The notes under the pieces were generated by a model, which was not told where the DNA came from, ran no database searches, and saw only the letters and a list, made by a program, of their open reading frames with translations. DNA of 64,000 nucleotides from Piezodorus guildinii (taxonomy: Eukaryota; Arthropoda; Insecta; Hemiptera; Pentatomidae): positions 96,153,237 through 96,217,236 of the forward strand of contig CM041292.1 in assembly GCA_023052935.1 (NCBI GenBank). The letters are read 5' to 3'. The position numbers and the translations under genes were made by a program. The first letter of the stretch is position 1. The number at the start of each line of letters is the position of its first letter. Positions 54,280-64,000 of this stretch are shown in pieces.

Positions 54280-55832
54280 TGCTATTATTGGAAACATTGA
54301 TGAAAATTTAGACACCAGTGACATCGGTACTGCATTCATTTTAACTTCGAGCTACATCGGCAGTCCACGGAACATGAAGGAATACAGAAAGGATGCGATG
54401 ACTTACGTACTTCATTACGGTCGACCTGATTTGTTTATTACATTCACATGTAATCATAATAGGAAGGAAATACAAATTTTTTTACCACCAGATCAACAAC
54501 CAATATATCTCATGATATTACTGGACGGGTGCTCAAACAAAAATTAAAATCCTTAACAGATTTTATCGCAGAATATTCAGTTTTCGGCGACATACGTTGC
54601 TGGCTGTATTCTATTGAATGGCAAAGAAAGGTTTGCCTCATGCTCAAGATTTATTTGACTTGAAAATAAAATCTGTCCAGAGAAAGTTGGTGAAGTAATT
54701 TCTGCCGAAATTCCGGATCCATTAATTGACTCCGAGTTGTTCGATAATATTACCAGTCACATGAATCACGGACCGTGCGTTGCTTTCAACATGACATCGC
54801 CGAGCATGGAAGATGGAAAATGTAAATAACGTTTAACAAAACAATATACATATGATACTATTACGGATATCGATGGTTATCTATTTTAACAATAGAAACG
54901 CTGAGAATGGTGGCCACACATTTACAATGCGAATATCAAATACTATAAATCAAGTTGAAATTGATAATCAGTGGGTAGTTCCATAGTCACTACTGCTTTC
55001 AAAAACGTGTAAGACTCATATTAATGTAGAGTTCTGCAGTTCCGTGGAATCCATTAAGTATATTTGCATATTTGAAGAACAAAATACAAACAAAAATGGT
55101 GAAATAACGCGATACAAGATGGGTAAGATATATCAGCAGCAACGAAGCTATCTGGCGTATTTTTACTTTTCCTATACACGAAAGAGACTTTTCTGTCTAA
55201 CAGTACACCTTGAAAAAGGTCAACGAGTATGTTTTACTCAAAACAATATTCTCCAAAGAGTCATCAAAAATGACGCTACTGAATTTTTCACATTGTGTCA
55301 AAAATCGGATATGTACGACCAATTCGCAAAAACGTTATTGTGTACTGAAGTTCCATGTTATTTCACATGGAATAAAATAGAGGAAAAATAGGAACCACGT
55401 AAACAATGAAAACCACATCTATCAATTCCAGGCATATTTAAAGCCAAGACACACCGCAAAACAACGTGAAGGGTTGTTTTTTTGGCATTTGTTGTTGATG
55501 AATCTACCGGACCTACGTCTTTTAAATTTTCAGTTATTGGTCGAGTGTTCGATACATGTCGCGAGTTGCAATTATTAGAAGATGACGATCATTGGGACTT
55601 GACACTGGGACTTGCTGATACACCGTTGACATCCACGCCGAATAATATTCGTCAACTCTTTGCAATAATTTTTACGACATGTTATCCAACACAATCATCG
55701 ACTATTTGGGAAAAATATATAAATTATATGACTGAAGATATACTTCATCGAGTTAAACTAACAAACCAATGTCCAAATCTAGATTTCACACCAGAGATGT
55801 ATAATGATTGTGTGATGATCGTAGAATTATGA
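54280..55832 (+). pseudogene. Helitron-B Rep domain
   Basis: In order: TSSYIGSPRNMKEYRKDAMT, YGRPDLFITFTCN, a VFGDIRCWLYSIEWQRKGLP block, HAQDLF (the HUH motif, expected HxH, here H-A-Q, 54631-54655), EIPDPLIDSELFDNITSHMN, and NAENGGHTFTMRISN. SVESIKYICIFEEQNTN, YQQQRSYLAYFYFSYTRKR and HLEKGQRVCFTQNNILQRV follow. Then come RELQLLEDDDHWDLTLGLAD and IRQLFAIIFTTCYPTQSSTI, which precede the helicase. Rep normally cuts and joins single strands in rolling-circle transposition. Many stops and frame changes and the altered HUH mean it is dead. Confidence 0.82.
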
Positions 55833-56480
55833 ATTTTAATTTAAAATTTGCCACTTAGTCATAATGGTATACTCTTACCTGATCACCCGGCCATCGACAT
55901 AGTTAAGTGATTTGTAACGAGAAAAACAGTACAATTATGTTGATTTAACAAGAATTATTGCGAATATTGAGCTATTACTGAGAACTGAACGAACAAATTA
56001 TTATAATCGGATTATGCTGACCGTTGATGCCGAACGAGGCGTTTTTTTGGGGGGAGAGGAGGGGTTTACGAACCATGTGGAACTGGCAAAACCTTTTTAT
56101 GATCATTAATCCTTGCGAAGATACGGTCACAAAAGAAAATTGCATCGTCAGGCATTGCTGCCACTTTGTTAGATGGTGGAAGAATAGCACATTCTGCATT
56201 ATATTTGCCGTTAGACATTCATAACAAACTAAACGCAATGTGTAACATTAAAAAATGACGCAGCATGGCTGTAGTGTTGCAAAAGAGTTCCATTATAATT
56301 TGGGATGAATGTACTGTGTCTCATAAACATTTACTGGAAGCTTTTCATAGGACTATGCAAGATTTGAATAGCAACGACATACTTTTTGGTGGTAATAATA
56401 CTGTCTGGTGAGATAGTTCTCCTCCTTCAGTCCACAGACCATTTGGCAAGTCGATTTTATGCATCAAGGCCATTATTAAA
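55833..56480 (+). pseudogene. Helitron-B helicase N-terminal half
   Basis: Walker A reads PCGTGKTFL (about 56075-56100). ASSGIAATLLDGGRIAHSAL, in one frame with ALYLPLDIHNKLN, follows. Walker B reads IIIWDECTVSHKHLLEAFHR (56290-56345), then MQDLNSNDILFGGNN. These are motifs I, Ia and II of Pif1-type helicases. Motifs III-VI are not recognisable after 56480, and the sequence to 56640 does not fit the helicase. Confidence 0.8.
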
Positions 56481-57064
56481 TCTCAAAGCATACGATACAA
56501 TCGATTCGATACGGATGAGAAAATGCCATAACTATAATATTGATTTCATAATATCGGCTACATTATCAGTTGAACTGCACGTGATTACATCTACCTATGG
56601 CCGAGAAGCTTATCGAAGCGTTAGCTGTTCTTAAATGCATTCAAATCCCGGCCGCTAGAAGTCCGGAAGCGATGGCTGGAGAGCCTTCCAGAAATCTAGG
56701 AGAGGAATTCAATTTTCGACCTTTTCAAGACCGTGGGTAATCATTCAAGGTCTAGGTGTTGTGGCTCGAAAACATCTAGGCCTAAATGGGAATCAATGAA
56801 GCCTCAACCACACATACGCTTTAGGTGCTTATCAATAACTCAAGTTAGGACATGTTTTAGACATTACCTAGAAAGCCGCGAGAGCGTACTCATGAGGTGC
56901 TAATTAAGACTCTCGAGGGCTATCTATGTTCGCATGCCAGCAAGAGAGCAGAACAGCATCGTTTTGTTTTTCGGCTTCAGGATGAGATGTAACAATCTGT
57001 CATTATGTAGCCGGTCTACATCAGCAGATACCCAATAGGTGTAACCTCGTTTGCTAGAAGTGTC
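56481..57064. other. Unassigned stretch between Helitron-B and Gypsy-3
   Basis: I see no supported feature. Confidence 0.45.
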
Positions 57065-57150
57065 AGGAATACATTGTTGTATTAAAACATGTTTGAGAAC
57101 ATAGTTCGTATGCGGTATTGCATATAATAATATTATAAATATAATTTTGG

Positions 57151-57320
57151 TGCTATAGTCAGTAATGGCTTTATCGTTAAAGTGTATAATCATATGTTTA
57201 ATTAATAATATTTATAATAGTATGATAACCTCGTTATGTATTTGTATTTTGGCTTAATAAAGCCTTATTCTTAAAGGTTTAAATATTTGAGTTTATATTA
57301 TATTTACATACCCATATCAA
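57151..57320 (+). repeat. Gypsy-3 LTR 1
   Basis: It begins TGCTATAGTCAG and ends CATATCA. The gag ATG follows at 57351. The homology with LTR 2 extends about 85 bp upstream of it (from 57065), so the true LTR may be longer. Confidence 0.7.
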
Positions 57321-57350
57321 AGTTTATTAAGCAAAAAATAATTAAATAAA

Positions 57351-57640
57351 ATGGACAAGTATCTGAAGCCTGGCCGTCTCGATATCGAACCGTCTTCACC
57401 AGATGCAGACTAACACTGGAACCAATGGTATGCTGCTCTTATACAATTCCTGAAAAACTTGCAGGTGGGAAAAAGCGCAATTACTTTGTTTCACCTAACG
57501 TTTATTCGTATTTTAGTGATTGTACCACGTTTGATTCATGTATCTCTGCTCTTAAAAATATTACCATGAAACCGAAAAACATTATATATTTGCAAGACAT
57601 TCTCTGTCGACCCGAAAGCAACCTAATGACGAGCCTATAA
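57351..57640 (+). pseudogene. Gypsy-3 gag N-terminal part
   Basis: MDKYLKPGRLDIEPSSPDAD then a stop and HWNQWYAALIQFLKN, which is the gypsy gag start (MDKYLKPxRLDxxP, W.xW...F..FL). In the next frame YFVSPNVYSYFSDCTTFDSC and ALKNITMKPKNIIYLQDILC follow, with the gag landmarks (LVSPNVYxYISDCTTYxxAL, VKPKNEIFARHLL). It stops where LTR 2 begins. Confidence 0.75.
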
Positions 57641-57641
57641 A

Positions 57642-57812
57642 GGAATACATTTTATTAAAACACATTTGGGGCCTTAGTTCGTATGCGGTGTTGCAAATAA
57701 TGCTATTAGAAATATAATAGTGTTGCTATAGTCAGTATCTTTATCGTTAAATTTTATAATCACATGCTTTATTAATAATATTTATAATAGTATGATAACT
57801 TCGTTGAATGTT
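57642..57812 (+). repeat. Gypsy-3 LTR 2, truncated, with upstream part
   Basis: 57642-57723 matches 57065-57150 (GGAATACATT, TTAGTTCGTATGCGGT) and 57724-57808 matches the LTR start. The match is lost after TTCGTTGAATG, where RNase H sequence begins within about 130 bp. Confidence 0.75.
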
Positions 57813-57929
57813 TATACGGTAGCAAAAACACTCCAAAATAGCTTACTTTAAGCTTACGCGGTAGCAGAAGCCCTGAGGAAATAGAAGCAGTTCTTAACAT
57901 CTAGACATTTGTGTCTGGTAACAGACAAG

Positions 57930-59014
57930 AGATTTTATATTTGACAATCATCGCATTTCCAAAATTGAGAATGAGAAAATTATGAGACGGAGGGTCGAGT
58001 TGTTTCCCTATAAATATTATATAGTTTATAGACCAGGAGGAAAAACTTTGATGCCGATACTCTCTCCAAAGTCTGTGCCAGCACTAATTCTGTTTCATTA
58101 TTTGACTGGCAAGCGAAAATGTGCCATCCTGACATAACTAAAATGTACCACTGGGTAAAATATAAGGATCTACCCAGATGACATAAGAACTATGACTTCG
58201 TCCAGCAAGGTTTCTGCTGAAGTTAAACAAAATGTTTCACCATGAACAAAGTTCACACCTAATTAAATCGACCTTTCCATGGGAACGTTTAAATTTGGAT
58301 GTTAAAGGACCCCTCCCTTCGCCTAGCGAAAATCGCTACATCTTAACGATCATTGATGAATTCAGCCGTTTTCCCGCCCCACCATTAAAACGCATTTGAC
58401 TAGTTTTTTTTTTCTCTTCTTGGTCTCCCAGCGTACATCGACTCTGACCAACAAGACTCTCATGTCACAAGAGCTGAAGCACTTTCTTCATACTCGAGGA
58501 GTCGCGACGAACTGCTTACAATGCCCGCCGAAATTTTAAAAGCGAACGGTATAACGGTGGGTTTGGAACACGATAACATTGGCCTTAAGATCACACGAAT
58601 TAAAATCTGAACAATGGGATGCTCTTCGCGACAAGAGATCATTGTACTGTACGACTACAAATGTCACACCACACGAGCGCTAGTTCCTACATCCTAAGAT
58701 CCGCAAATAGTACATCGCTCCCTGCATCGCTACTCAACTTGGAGCCAGTGCTTTAACGAAAGTTCTATCGACAAAGTAAGCATGACCCATTGGTAGACCT
58801 TATTGAAGCCAATACACATTATGCTCAAGTCAGAATGTCAGCTGACCCTAGGGAACTGACATTTTCTACGCGACATTTGGCTCCAGCCTTGGAACAAGTA
58901 AAGGACCTTCAACATCAAGTGGACTATTCTGGACCAGCATCACCTCAAGCGGACTGCTCTGCACCCGAGTCCTCCCTAGAGGAGTACCTTGCATCTGAAG
59001 CGGTACTTAAGTAA
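57930..59014 (+). pseudogene. Gypsy-3 RNase H end and integrase
   Basis: DNHRISKIENEKIMRRRVEL, YKYYIVYRPGGKT is the RNase H end (57940-58060). Then PDITKMYHWVKYKDLP is part of the zinc-binding region, and HLIKSTFPWERLNLDVKGPL, PSPSENRYILTIIDEFSRF the start of the integrase core with its first catalytic D (DVKGPLPS). The rest of the core is decayed. The C-terminus reads KHDPLVDLIEANTHYAQVRM, ELTFSTRHLAPA (58779-58890). Numerous stops are present. Confidence 0.8.
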
Positions 59015-59180
59015 AGACCGGCACCAGAGTCTCGACTTCAATCGCAATTACGCCAGGATGCTGGGTCTGAATCACAGACGAACCTCCTTCTGTAATAAGA
59101 CTAAGATGGAGTGAACGTGTGAGGAAATCACCGCATTATCTCCAGAAATATTTTACAAATTGAAGAAGAGAAGAACGTGG

Positions 59181-59340
59181 TGATATAGTCAGAAATGGCT
59201 TTATCGTTAAAGTTTATAATCAAATGTTTCATTAATATTTAGAATAGTACGTGTGTTTGTTTGTATTTTTGGTTAATAAAGCCTTATTCCTAAAGGTTTA
59301 AATGTTTGAGTTTATATTATAGTTAAATACCCATCTCACA
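59181..59340 (+). repeat. Gypsy-3 LTR 3
   Basis: It begins TGATATAGTCAG after a purine tract (AAGAAGAGAAGAACGTGG, a plausible polypurine primer). It ends CATCTCACA. Confidence 0.75.
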
Positions 59341-61889
59341 GTAACAGTCCTCTTTTCCTCATCAGTTGGTGTTCTAGCGGGAAGTGCTCCTCGATCCGAG
59401 GATTCGGTCACTTAGAACTCTATTCCAGATGGAGGAAAGGCACCGGAGGTGCCAGGGTTCGAACGCCGAAGAAATCGGCAAATCATTATCCACCGCAGAG
59501 ATCTAAGAGGCAGCGTATGCCACCAAACACGTCTCATATGTGAGAAAGCAGATCAGAGAAGGGCTGTTATATATTGCACATATGAAGGAGATATTGTATT
59601 ATTATATCTTGTATCCTGAGTTATAATTATCGAACAGACCAGTGCTTAGCACTTTTTATATTTACCTGTATGAATTGGCTCCTGCTAAGAGCATCAACAG
59701 TGATACAATCCGGCGTTTTTTCCAGACTAAGATTAAGGATGACGTGATAATAACGGTAGATATCTTTGTAAGGCATTACAAAATGAATGCATTCATAAAC
59801 TCAGGCTTTTAAGTTTAACAATTTTTTTTTCGGAAGGAATAACTACTTCGGCAACCGGTTCTTGTAGAATGTCATACCACAACACGGTAGGTAATGCAAG
59901 AACAATATGAAATAGAGAACAGACAGTTATATATTTCGAAACCAAAATGAAACATACAATATACAGCATTCTTTACCATGTACATATATATAAAGCCAAC
60001 CTACAAGTAACGCAAAAGTTATGATAAATTCAGTTGTTTTTTATTAAATAATTGATTAGTGACCGACTTCACAATTTGAAAAAGAGAACATTTATTTAAA
60101 AGTTTGAAGGCCCCCTCATAACTGTTTCATGCAATTATGCACAGCTGACTAATTAGAGTAAGTTGATAAATCATTTAGGGCAGCCGAGGTATGATTTATA
60201 GCCTTAGGGAATCGATGCCAAGTCCCGCTTCCGATGTAAATCACCTGCGGATCCAACATGTCTGGCCTCACCTGCTTCCTAGTCTTAGCAATTCCTCCTA
60301 GTTATAATTACTCGAATATAAATAAGACCAGTTAATAAAAATCGTCTTAAATCAAATCCTTTTAATTGAAAGATCCCATTGATACAAATATTAATCACTA
60401 AAGTTATCACGTTCGATGGATTATTCTAAAAATATATAATGGATTTGACCCTTGAAATATTGTAAGTGACGAAAGCAGAATCTCATCCCTCCTTTTATTT
60501 TTATAATACAAATATTTGTCTAAAGTTAATTTAAAAAATAAATGAATACATTCAACCAAAAGAACAATTACGACAATGATGAGAATACATTTTTATTTCC
60601 AACTAATAATGAAATAAATTTAAATATGGTTTGCAAGATTCTGTAAAGATGGTAAATTTGTAAGACTTTTTTTTCCCTTGTTTTTGTTCTTTTAATATGT
60701 AAAATGTAAGAGGTCTACCAATCTTAGATATAAGTTGAGATTTCTGACAGGATATCCTATTAGTTGCAGCCCGAAATAGATATATCTCCTTTTATTCCAA
60801 ACTACCAGATCACTCAAACTAGCTTGTCCGTAACCTGTCATCTCCATCTATTTCATAGCGTTTTTATGCGCAGAAAGCGATCTTCGTATTAAATACTTGA
60901 CCGCAACATAAATGGTTTATTATTTGCATTGCAGATAGATTGCAAGTATTGGTAGATAGAAGGAGTACATTACTTAATTATATAAGCATTTTATGCGAAG
61001 CTTAGAAATACATATTCATTCCATTCCAAAGTGTATTAAAGATCTGTGAAATGATAATCTTATCCTTTGTGTACTCGCTTGCATGAGGTACTAGAATTTT
61101 AGAGATATATTTAAGATATTTGTGAATTATATTGGTTTAGTAGTCACTGCTCGCATTACCGCCGTTTCTACAATAAATAGTTATAATTAGTTTTGGCATA
61201 TAACTACGGCACCTTGGTCATATTTTTTTTTATTTTTGCAACCACACAGAATTGGTTCGAAATTTTAAAAAAATAATTAAAATTTAATAAGAAAATGGAC
61301 AACTATCTCGAAAACGGTTGGAACATTCGATCAGCAGCCTCTCATAGTAAAGAAAGGAAGAGGATTTCTGATACGTCTTAATGGGCAAAAATCATTTCGA
61401 AAGAAATTAAATGATTCCAAACAAAACAATATCAAGTTTAAGATGATGTCTGCATTATTTGACACCATTTTGTAAAATTGAACATTTAAATTACGATGAA
61501 TTAAACATTCTTAGATGAAACTGGTCTTTAAAGGACTCAGAGAAAGAGCGTAATTTTATATCAAGGAATATTTCAATGAATATCCTGTATAGAATCAATG
61601 TTTCAGAATAAAACAGAAACCTTTTTTTTTTATTAACAAGGAACGAAATGAATGATGATTAGAAAATGATTTATTTATTAAATAATTTTTAAGGATATAT
61701 AAATGATATTATTTTGAATATTTATAGGTTTAATCTTGGTTTTGGGTCTCCAAACAGTGACGTATGCATCGCATTGTGCAAGTAGCATTAGAAAAGTATA
61801 AAAAAATATTAGAAAAAAAGGAGTATATATACCAACTATTTCTGCATTAAAGTAGACCCACACTTTTTTTTTCTTTCAATAATCGTAAA
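59341..61889. other. Unassigned AT-rich region
   Basis: I see no gene or named element that I can support. The 60130-60330 part is GC-richer and looks like an old repeat. Confidence 0.45.
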
Positions 61890-61934
61890 TATCCAGTGAA
61901 AACATTAATCGAATTCAAAAAGAAGGTCTCTCCT

Positions 61935-62067
61935 ATCCTAACCAAAATTCATACGGTACAGCCTCAATCCTTTCATCGTTCCTTCGTGATTTCAGGAAAC
62001 AATCAAACCATTAATCAACCTCCTTACCCAACTCCTTTCAGAAATCCCGCTCAATACCTTACGATGA
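61935..62067 (+). pseudogene. Jockey-B copy 3 ORF1, C-terminal end
   Basis: In the frame ending at the TGA 62065-62067 the residues are FQETIKPLINLLTQLLSEIP, then LNTLR, preceded by an in-frame TGA. The hydrophobic helix is like the end of Jockey ORF1 proteins. The stop overlaps the ORF2 ATG (62064) as ATGA. Confidence 0.5.
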
Positions 62068-63462
62068 GAAAAAGGCCTTTAGCAATCCTTTTATGGAATG
62101 CAAATGGACTACTCAACCATCGGGACGAACTGGACATATTTCTTCACCACAATGTCATAGACATAGCCCTATTGACTGAAACCCATTTTACTACAAACTC
62201 TCAATTCTACATACGTGACTACACCACATACAGAACAGATCATCCAGACAACACATCTCACGCTGGCTCGTGCATACTTATACACAGATCCTTATCTCAC
62301 TCTCTCATTCCTTCAACTCCTACTGACACCATTCAATTAACCTCCATTACCTTAACCTGCCGTCCTTTCAACCTAACTTTTGCAGCTGTATATTGTTCTC
62401 CTGGTAATACTCTTTCCTTCAGTCATCTTGATTCCATTTTCCGATCCTTTGGTCCGCGCTTCATTGCTGGAGGAGATTACAACGCCAAAGCCCAACGGTG
62501 GGGATGCCGAACGTCTAATATTCGTGGCAGGATTCTTTCCCAAGTCACTACCTCCAATAGCTATTCCATCTTATCACCTCAAGATCCTACCTACTGGCCT
62601 ACATCCCTAAAGAAACGTCCCGATATCCTTGATATATTCATTACTTCCCAAATAACCTCCACCCAATCTACAATCAAATCCTTAGATTAACTTTCCTCAG
62701 ATCATAGCCCTGTTCTGCTTCTCATGCACTCAAATCCTACTAATAAACCCTCTCCTCCTTCACTGATTAAAGGACTTATCGACTGGGACAACTTTCGATA
62801 TGATCTAGAGAACAAACTGGACTTGGAAATACCGTTAAAAACTAAACAGGACATAGACTCTGCCATTAAAGAACTTACAAAGTCAATAGAAACTGCCATG
62901 CATTCCAATACATCTCACTATACAAATAGGAAGGCTCAGGAAACCTACTTGCCAAATCATATTCGACTCTTAATAACTGAAAAACGCCGAGAAAGAGCGA
63001 AGTGGCATAGAACTAGATATCCTTCGGACAAAACCCATTACAGTAAACTAACTAACAAATTAAGAACAGAAATACGAAAATTCAAAATTGTAATTTACAG
63101 AAACCTTAACTACTTCAGAGAATTCTTTATGGAAAACTGCAACATTACTAAAATTCAAATCCTTTAATCATCCACTTCTCACTGATTCTCAGACCTGGAC
63201 GAAAAATCCCAAATCTTTGGTGAACATTTTTCTAAAACGTTTAATCCGCATCCTGATATCCTTGATCCGATCCATATTAAACATGTTGAAGCAGAACTAA
63301 CTGTTCCACTCCAAATGTCCCTTCCTCCCAAGGCCTTTCACCCATCAGAAATTATTAGCCTCATCCAAAGATTACCATCCAAAAAAGCTTCTGACCACGA
63401 TCTCATCAAACCCCACATCCTGAAACAGCTTCCCAGAAACGCCATACTCATCCTTTGCTATA
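62064..63462 (+). pseudogene. Jockey-B copy 3 ORF2 (endonuclease, RT start)
   Basis: MRKRPLAILLWNANGLLNHR is chosen as the start because it matches the Jockey endonuclease N-terminus. ALLTETHFT, AAVYCSPG, FIAGGDYNAKAQRWGC and SSDHSPVLLLM follow with the catalytic E, D/N and SDH. A TAA at 62688-62690 replaces a D codon, and a frameshift near 63090 separates the RT linker. RT starts KAFHPSEIISLIQRLPSKKA and is cut by the insertion after ILC (63459). Confidence 0.88.
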
Positions 63463-63871
63463 TATATATGTTTCCGAACGAAGAATACTGAGAAGGATTT
63501 ATGGGCCTATATGCGAAAATGGTCTTTGGAGAATAAGACACAATCGAGAGCTTTATGAAAAGTATAAGGATGTCCCAGTGGTGAGATTTATAAAGATAAG
63601 CAGGCTTCGTTGGGCTGGCCACGTTCAAAGGATGACAGATGATTGTATTCCCAAGAGAATAATAAGCTATGCGCCGGTAGGCAAAAGGAAGAGAGGGAGA
63701 CCCCGAATGAGATGGTTGGACCAGGTTGGAAAGGATACAGTGCAGCTGGGAGCGTTAGGCTGGTGGACGATGGCCAGGAACAGAGAAGAGTGGGGAAGGT
63801 TTCTTCTGGAGGCCAGGGCCCGAACTGGGCTGTAGCGCCGAGGATGTATGTATATATATGTGTATATATAT

Positions 63872-63920
<49 letters not shown>
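63463..63920 (+). mobile_element. RTE-C: RTE-like tail inserted in Jockey-B
   Basis: A frame reading VSERRILRRIYGPICENGLW, RRIRHN-type, VVRFIKISRLRWAGHVQRMT, and GKRKRGRPRMRWLDQVG encodes the C-terminal domain of insect endonuclease-reverse transcriptases. LGWWTMARNREEWGRFLLEA follows. The 3' end is GGATGTATGTATATATATG then (TA)n, a short tandem repeat tail. It entered a TATATATA target in the Jockey ORF (between CYIY and NATLR). Confidence 0.82.

Positions 63921-63921
<1 letters not shown>
63844..63921. repeat. (TA)n tail/microsatellite
   Basis: This is an AT dinucleotide tract between the RTE-C coding end and the resumed Jockey-B sequence. Confidence 0.9.
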
Positions 63922-63923
<2 letters not shown>

Positions 63924-64000
63924 GCCACTCTCCGTTCCACTTATTTTCCTGATCCTTGGAAATTTTTAATCATCAAAATGCTCTCTAAGCCTAAAAAGCC

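Larger units (their letters stand above)
53957..56480 (+). mobile_element. Helitron-B, decayed autonomous Helitron
   Basis: It holds successive parts of a Rep/helicase protein in order from the basic N-terminus to helicase motif II. The helicase C-terminus and the CTRR end are not found, and the 5' end is not located. Confidence 0.78.
57065..59340 (+). mobile_element. Gypsy-3: rearranged Ty3/gypsy element
   Basis: The layout is LTR, gag start, a second truncated LTR with its upstream sequence, RNase H/integrase end, third LTR. The LTRs share TATAGTCAG, TTTATCGTTAAA, TAATATTTATAATAGTA and, in the two complete ones, TTAATAAAGCCTTATTC and TTTGAGTTTATATTATA. Confidence 0.8.
61890..64000 (+). mobile_element. 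Jockey-B copy 3, continuing past the window
   Basis: It contains the ORF1 end, a full endonuclease and the start of RT. It is interrupted at about 63463-63920 by an RTE-like tail and resumes with NATLRSTYFPDPWKFLIIKM. The 3' end is outside the window. Confidence 0.88.

Noticed and set aside
1..64000. CRISPR array, bacterial operon, phage or integron content
   Set aside because: There are no regularly spaced repeats or bacterial gene signatures; gene content and tRNA-derived SINEs are eukaryotic.

Overview
This 64 kb window is AT-rich eukaryotic DNA, almost certainly from an insect. The evidence is the mix of mobile elements: Jockey-clade and R1-clade non-LTR retrotransposons, RTE-like endonuclease/reverse-transcriptase elements, Ty1/copia and Ty3/gypsy remnants, an irritans/mauritiana-type mariner, Helitrons and tRNA-derived SINEs. 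I suspect Hemiptera, but that is inference. There are no bacterial-style operons, no rRNA and no CRISPR array. Only one reading frame looks like a possible host gene, a four-helix membrane protein on the minus strand at 27223-27759. Nearly everything else I can name is a transposon or a fragment of one.

Layout. 1-5962 is a Jockey-type element (Jockey-A copy 1) interrupted at 370-3295 by a 5'-truncated R1-clade element (R1-A) with a perfect 13-bp target-site duplication. 6041-10287 is a second, nearly full-length but frameshifted Jockey-A copy. 11695-12784 is a collapsed copia element. 12814-15150 is a young, 5'-truncated Jockey-B copy on the minus strand with a perfect 12-bp duplication. A mariner deletion derivative with TA-flanked inverted repeats lies at 16777-17700, and a degraded gypsy at 18140-19660. 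20446-25085 is an almost complete R1-clade element (R1-B) sitting inside an (AC)n tract of a dispersed repeat family (here called DR1).

25.4-34 kb is mostly unassigned AT-rich DNA. It holds the possible host gene, an RTE-like fragment with a 16-bp duplication (28833-29636), and a fragment of a widespread arthropod protein family of unknown function (31570-31985). 34-44 kb is dense in DR1 copies, with a Jockey-B insertion at 34575-35688, three copies of a tRNA-derived SINE (SINE1), and a Helitron (42535-43350) that itself carries a palindromic insertion with a hammerhead-like core. 45-46 kb has a PHD-finger non-LTR ORF1 remnant. 47944-50135 is a 2.2 kb near-perfect inverted duplication of gypsy sequence. 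53957-56480 is a decayed Helitron Rep/helicase gene, 57065-59340 a rearranged gypsy, and 61890-64000 another Jockey-B copy interrupted by an RTE-like tail.

The elements work together only as layers of insertion. Each nested insertion dates its host: R1-A is younger than Jockey-A copy 1, R1-B and a Jockey-B copy are younger than the DR1 copies they split, the palindrome is younger than the Helitron, and the RTE tail is younger than the last Jockey-B. Most coding regions carry stops or frameshifts, so few if any could encode a working enzyme now. I found no convincing new defence or metabolic system. The most unusual items are the 47.9-50.1 kb palindrome, the DR1 family with its AC-targeted R1 insertion, and the hammerhead-like palindromic insertion.
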